From JACVRW01 sp034664085 (lineage in GTDB: Bacteria > Actinomycetota > Thermoleophilia > Solirubrobacterales > Thermoleophilaceae): a DNA stretch of 64,000 nucleotides. Positions within the stretch are counted from its first letter, which is position 1. Each line of letters starts with the position of its first letter. The position numbers were made by a program, and so were the translations under genes. The DNA lies in NCBI GenBank assembly GCA_034664085.1, contig JAXDII010000099.1, positions 1 through 64,000 of the forward strand, written 5' to 3'. The notes below the pieces were generated by a model that worked only from the letters and a program-made list of their open reading frames with translations, was not told the origin of the DNA and ran no database searches. This document shows, piece by piece, positions 59,881-64,000 of the stretch.

Positions 59881-60828
59881 TCAGGCGGCGGCAACGGCGG
59901 TGCCGGAGGGCAGCTCGTAGCGCGCGGCGACCTCGTCCAGGATCGCGAGCATCGCCTCGGCGGCGGGCGAGCGGTAGCGGCCGGCGAGCGTGGCGGCCGC
60001 GATGCGGCGCAGCGGCGCGCGGCGGCCGAGGGAGCGGACCACGATGTCCTCGCGCACGTTGGTGAGCGCGAGGCCGGGCAGCAGCGAGATCCCGACGCCG
60101 GCCGCGATCAGGCCCTGGACGACGTTGTAGTCGTCGGACTGGAAGCCGATCTTGGGCGTGAACCCGGCGGCGCCGCAGGCGGCCAGGTGCAGGCGCCCGC
60201 ACGGGCCGGTGGTGTCGTTCTGGATCCAGGTCTCGTCGGCGAGGTCCTCGAGCCGGGCGCTGCGCTTGCGCGCCACCGGGTGGCCGCTCGGCAGCGCCAG
60301 GTACATCGGGTCGTCGACCAGCTGGTGCAGCTCGATGCCCTCGTAGAGCTTGTCGAACTCGGGCTGCGAGAGGTCGCGGTACTCGAACACGATCGCCACC
60401 TCCAGCTCGCCGGCGCGCAGCATCTGCACGGCCTCCTCGGGCTCCTGCTCGACGAAGCTCAGCTCGACGTCGGGATGGCGCTCGGTGAAGAGCGCGACCG
60501 CGGGCGGGAGCAGCGAGGCGCCGGCCGTGGGAAAGGAGGCGAGCCGCACACGGCCGCCGCGCACGCCGGCGATCGCGGCCAGCTCGGCCTCCGCGGCGGC
60601 CAGGCGCGCGAGCACGACGTCGGCGTGCTCGACCAGCGCGCGGCCGGCGTCGGTGAGCCGGACGCCGCGACTGGCGCGGTCCACGAGCGTGGCGCCGGCG
60701 CTCTTCTCGAGCGCGGCGATCTGCTGGGAGATGGCGGGCTGGGTGTAGGAGAGCGCCTCGGCGGCGGCGGAGAAGGAGCCGTGCTCGCCCACGGCCTTCA
60801 GCACCCTCAGCTGCTTGACGTCGAGCAT
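59881..60828 (-). CDS. LysR family transcriptional regulator
   Basis: The 315-residue protein has the N-terminal LysR helix-turn-helix (LDVKQLRVLKAVGEHGSFSA, AAEALSYTQPAISQQIAALE; about 1-45) and the C-terminal ligand-binding alpha/beta domain (about 90-300) with VGISLLPGLALTNV near 238. LysR proteins respond to small metabolites and often control a divergent gene, here the 95-residue GNAT-like protein. No clear T-N11-A site was found in the 103-base gap. The stop lies near the repeat pair. Confidence 0.94.
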   Translation of the reverse strand: MLDVKQLRVLKAVGEHGSFSAAAEALSYTQPAISQQIAALEKSAGATLVDRASRGVRLTDAGRALVEHADVVLARLAAAEAELAAIAGVRGGRVRLASFPTAGASLLPPAVALFTERHPDVELSFVEQEPEEAVQMLRAGELEVAIVFEYRDLSQPEFDKLYEGIELHQLVDDPMYLALPSGHPVARKRSARLEDLADETWIQNDTTGPCGRLHLAACGAAGFTPKIGFQSDDYNVVQGLIAAGVGISLLPGLALTNVREDIVVRSLGRRAPLRRIAAATLAGRYRSPAAEAMLAILDEVAARYELPSGTAVAAA

Positions 60829-60931
60829 AACCCCAGCTTATCGGAGCTAGCAGAAGCCCGAATTTGAACTTATGGGCATCGGTGACGATCATGTTTCGAG
60901 GAACGTCAAACTGATCCGAGAGGGGACTCAC

Positions 60932-61219
60932 ATGACCGACAAGACGCTCACCATCCGCCGGGCCGATGCTGCCGACGCCCCCGCGCTCGCCCGCCTCGCG
61001 GCACTCGACAGCGCCTACCCGCCGACCGGGGCGGCCATCGTGGCCGAGGTCGGCGACGAGCTGTGGGCCGCCGTCGAGATCGAGTCCGGAGCGGCAATCG
61101 CCGACCCGTTCCGCCCCAGCGGCGATCTGGTCGTGCTACTGCGCCACCAGGCCGGCCGCGATGGCGGCCGACGCTCGGAGCGCCGCGCGCTGGCGCGGCT
61201 GCTGCCCCGCGCGGCCTAG
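60932..61219 (+). CDS. Short GNAT-like N-terminal protein
   Basis: The 95-residue product begins MTDKTLTIRRADAADAPALARLA, a classic GNAT N-terminal strand-helix, and continues GAAIVAEVGDELWAAVEIESG, the second and third strands. It then ends before the acetyl-CoA loop, so it lacks the usual catalytic half. The ATG at 60932 has AGGGG 8-9 bases upstream. Many actinobacteria keep such short forms near regulators. It is divergent from lysR. Whether it is functional, truncated or an accessory subunit cannot be told; no frameshifted remainder follows. Confidence 0.75.
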   Translation: MTDKTLTIRRADAADAPALARLAALDSAYPPTGAAIVAEVGDELWAAVEIESGAAIADPFRPSGDLVVLLRHQAGRDGGRRSERRALARLLPRAA

Positions 61220-61220
61220 A

Positions 61221-61274
61221 CCCTCGCGAGCCGCGCGGCCCTCGCGAGCCGCGCGGCCCTCGCGAGCCGCGGGG
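61221..61274. repeat. 18 bp direct repeat, three copies
   Basis: The unit CCCTCGCGAGCCGCGCGG is repeated at 61221-61238 and 61239-61256, with a third copy at 61257-61274 differing at the end. It starts two bases after the GNAT-like stop. Each unit contains the self-complementary TCGCGA, giving hairpin potential. Coding value is nil. Confidence 0.75.
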
Positions 61275-61288
61275 GGTTGGGCGCTTTA

Positions 61289-61306
61289 TGGGTTCATATG
61301 AACCCA
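61289..61306. promoter_or_regulatory. Perfect 18 bp palindrome
   Basis: TGGGTTCATATGAACCCA is a perfect palindrome. It lies between the 18 bp repeats and the 24 bp repeats. Such a long perfect dyad is uncommon by chance in GC-rich DNA and would fit a dimeric regulator or a structured RNA. Target not known. Confidence 0.5.
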
Positions 61307-61307
61307 A

Positions 61308-61355
61308 AAGGCGACCCACCCTCGCCAGAGCAAGGCGACCCACCCCCGCCAGAGC
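61308..61355. repeat. 24 bp direct repeat, two copies
   Basis: Units at 61308-61331 and 61332-61355 share the pattern AAGGCGACCCACCC, C or T, CGCCAGAGC, with one mismatch. They follow the palindrome immediately. No protein is encoded. Confidence 0.7.
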
Positions 61356-61362
61356 GGGCGCG

Positions 61363-61440
61363 CGCGGCCAGGAATCAGCGGGGGCCCGGGGGCGCGAGCC
61401 CCCGGCTGGCTACCCCCCGGCTGGCTAGCCCCCGGCTGCC
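61363..61440. repeat. GNRA-capped hairpin repeat, third extended copy, plus 15 bp tail repeats
   Basis: The stretch has GGCCAGGAATCAGCGGGGG then the hairpin CCGGGGGC, GCGA, GCCCCCGG (61386-61405), as at 59734/59791. After it the segment GCCCCCGGCTGGCTA is repeated in part at 61398-61412, 61413-61427 and 61428-61440. It lies between the convergent GNAT-like and SAH-hydrolase-like stops, so it may terminate both. Confidence 0.65.
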
Positions 61441-61444
61441 ATCC

Positions 61445-62695
61445 CTATCCGCTCCAGGAGCTGAGGTAGTCCTCCTGCTCCGGGGTGAGCTCGTCGATCT
61501 CCACGCCGAGTGATTCGAGCTTCAGGCGGGCGATCTGCTCGTCGATCTCCCTGGGGACGTCGAGGACGCGGTGCTCGAGGCCGTCGCCGTGCAGCACCAG
61601 GTGCTCGACCGCCAGCGCGAGGTTGGCGAAGCTCATGTCCATCACGCCGGCGGGGTGCCCCTCGCCGGCGGCCAGGTTGACCACCCGGCCCTGGGCCAGC
61701 AGGTTCAGCCGGCGTCCGCCGAGGTCGTACTGCTCGACCAGCGGGCGCATCGGGCGCACGCCCGCCGTGGCCACCTCGCGCAGGGCGTCGAGGTCGATCT
61801 CCACGTCGAAGTGGCCGGCGTTGGCGAGCACGGCGCCGTCCTTCATGCGCTCGAAGTGCTCGCGGCGCAGCACGGCGCGGGAGCCGCTGACCGTCACGAA
61901 CAGGTCGCCGCGCTCGGCGGCGTCGAGGACGGGCATCACCTCGTAGCCGTCCATGCGTGCCTCGAGCGCGCGCAGGGGATCGACCTCGCACACGATCACG
62001 TGCGCGCCGGCGCCGCGGGCGCGCTGCGCGATGCCCTTGCCGGTGGCGCCGTATCCGACCAGCACGAGCGTCCGGCCGGCCAGCAGCAGGTTGGTGGCGC
62101 GCAGGATGCCGTCGAGCGCCGACTGGCCGGTGCCGTAGCGGTCGTTGAAGGTGCGCTCGGTGCGTGACTCGTTGACCGCGATCACCGGGCAGGTGAGCTT
62201 GCCGTCGGCCTCGAGCCGCCTCAGCCGCAGCAGCCCGGTGCGCGTCTCCTCCGCCCCGCCCTTCACCGGGCGCCCCCAGCGGTGCAGCAGCATCAGCAGG
62301 TCGGCGCCGTCGTCGAGCGTGATGTCGGGGCCCCAGTCCACCAGGGCACCGACGTGCTTTGCGTACATCTCGGCGTCTTCGCCGCGTGTGGCCTGCACGG
62401 GCACCCCCGCCTCGACGAGGGCGGCGGCCACCTCGTCCTGGACGGTCAGCGGGTTGGCCGAGCAGAGCGCGGCCTGCGCCCCGCCGGCCACCAGCGCGTG
62501 CATCAGGTTGGCGGTCTCGGGCGTGACGTGCAGGCAGGCCGCCACCTTCACGCCCTCGAGCGGCCGCTCGGCGGCGTAGCGCTCACGGAGCGAGCGCAGC
62601 ACGGGCATCTGCCCCTCGGCCCACTCGACCAGCGCCCGCCCGCCTGGGGCGAGCGCCGCGTCGAGGATCTCCGACTGGAGGGTCCGAGTTGAGAT
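61445..62695 (-). CDS. Divergent S-adenosylhomocysteine-hydrolase-like paralogue
   Basis: The protein, about 416 residues, is an SAH-hydrolase homologue of the short, thermophile type (no insert, tail DELTPEQEDYLSSW). It has CSANPLTVQDEVAAALV (Asp kept), ATRGEDAEMYAKHV (Glu kept), NAD motif GYGATGKGIAQRARGAG near 215 and NAGHFDVEID. At the position of the catalytic Lys the canonical NDSVTKSKFDN is NESRTERTFND, so Lys is Glu and the next Asp-Asn pair is swapped. That suggests altered or lost hydrolysis. It follows ahcY by 11 bases. No ATG, GTG or TTG lies at the expected start; the first good one is 62608, inside the conserved region, so the start given is an estimate. Confidence 0.82.
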   Translation of the reverse strand: MSTRTLQSEILDAALAPGGRALVEWAEGQMPVLRSLRERYAAERPLEGVKVAACLHVTPETANLMHALVAGGAQAALCSANPLTVQDEVAAALVEAGVPVQATRGEDAEMYAKHVGALVDWGPDITLDDGADLLMLLHRWGRPVKGGAEETRTGLLRLRRLEADGKLTCPVIAVNESRTERTFNDRYGTGQSALDGILRATNLLLAGRTLVLVGYGATGKGIAQRARGAGAHVIVCEVDPLRALEARMDGYEVMPVLDAAERGDLFVTVSGSRAVLRREHFERMKDGAVLANAGHFDVEIDLDALREVATAGVRPMRPLVEQYDLGGRRLNLLAQGRVVNLAAGEGHPAGVMDMSFANLALAVEHLVLHGDGLEHRVLDVPREIDEQIARLKLESLGVEIDELTPEQEDYLSSWSG

Positions 62696-62706
62696 GCGAG
62701 TCCGCC

Positions 62707-64000
<1,294 letters not shown>

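Noticed and set aside
59839..59885. tRNA-like segment near the lysR end (minus strand GGTCGGCGGGTCGAGTCC)
   Set aside because: It resembles the 3' half of a tRNA T-arm, but the stem does not pair, a T-loop base is missing and no acceptor, D or anticodon arm is found. Possibly a decayed fragment, but not a gene.
59684..59920. Plus-strand small frame over the 57 bp repeats
   Set aside because: Its translation only reflects the repeat (GTGGVSPR twice) and has no independent support.
61220..61441. Possible CRISPR array
   Set aside because: Repeats are adjacent without spacers, of different unit lengths, and no cas genes are present.

Overview
This 64 kb window is a compact, very GC-rich chromosomal segment of a bacterium. 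The G/C-biased codons, frequent GTG starts, F420-type luciferase-like oxidoreductase, SigB/F/G-type sigma factor, LiaF/PspC envelope module, RibD-like reductase next to ftsEX, and the UdgX-type glycosylase point to Actinomycetota. The overall gene complement best fits a deep-branching class such as Thermoleophilia (Solirubrobacterales-like). That placement is inference from gene content; no rRNA or tRNA gene lies in the window.

Layout, left to right. 0-9.4 kb: carbohydrate genes (GT4 glycosyltransferase divergent from an amylo-alpha-1,6-glucosidase), two uncharacterised proteins, a FAD/Rieske oxidoreductase, a lipoprotein-microprotein-membrane protein cassette, a tandem ferritin-like protein and an F420-type oxidoreductase. 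9.4-18.2 kb: a stress sigma factor, a DUF72 protein, small secreted and membrane proteins, a DrrAB-like ABC exporter divergent from a MarR regulator, a Vms1/baeRF-like protein and a SigA-like sigma factor. 18.2-26.7 kb: a four-gene minus-strand operon (indolepyruvate:ferredoxin oxidoreductase, VOC, FAD oxidoreductase, glutamate-cysteine-ligase-like) divergent from a leucine/phenylalanine dehydrogenase and a GntR/FadR regulator, which looks like an amino-acid degradation locus. 26.7-34.6 kb: a PAS-GGDEF-EAL-GAF protein, a CDP-alcohol phosphatidyltransferase, UdgX, a 5'-3' exonuclease, an MFS transporter, a 425 nt structured untranslated stretch and an M50 protease. 34.7-39.2 kb: a PspC/LiaF, small membrane protein, PspC-histidine kinase and LuxR response-regulator operon, then a metallophosphatase-like protein with Hsp20. 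39.2-45.1 kb: smpB, RNase R/II, CtpA, ftsX, ftsE and a RibD-like reductase, all on the minus strand. 45.1-48.8 kb: NAD synthesis (nadA, NrtR-type regulator, nadC). 48.9-57.4 kb: ftsH, a GroES-like gene, prfB, secA, hpf, comF and ctaG. 57.4-64 kb: UTP-glucose-1-phosphate uridylyltransferase, GNAT, a membrane protein, LysR, a repeat-rich gap, and two tandem S-adenosylhomocysteine hydrolase homologues, the second cut by the window edge.

Most of the window is ordinary core genome. The points that merit a second look are: a prfB gene that needs a +1 programmed frameshift; a divergent SAH-hydrolase paralogue that has lost the catalytic lysine and has no ordinary start codon; a GNRA-capped hairpin repeat found in four intergenic places; tandem repeats and an 18 bp palindrome before the SAH-hydrolase paralogue; several strong operator-like dyads between divergent genes (MarR, NrtR, amino-acid dehydrogenase); five convergent gene pairs whose stop codons share the same CTAG; and a long structured leader before the M50 protease.
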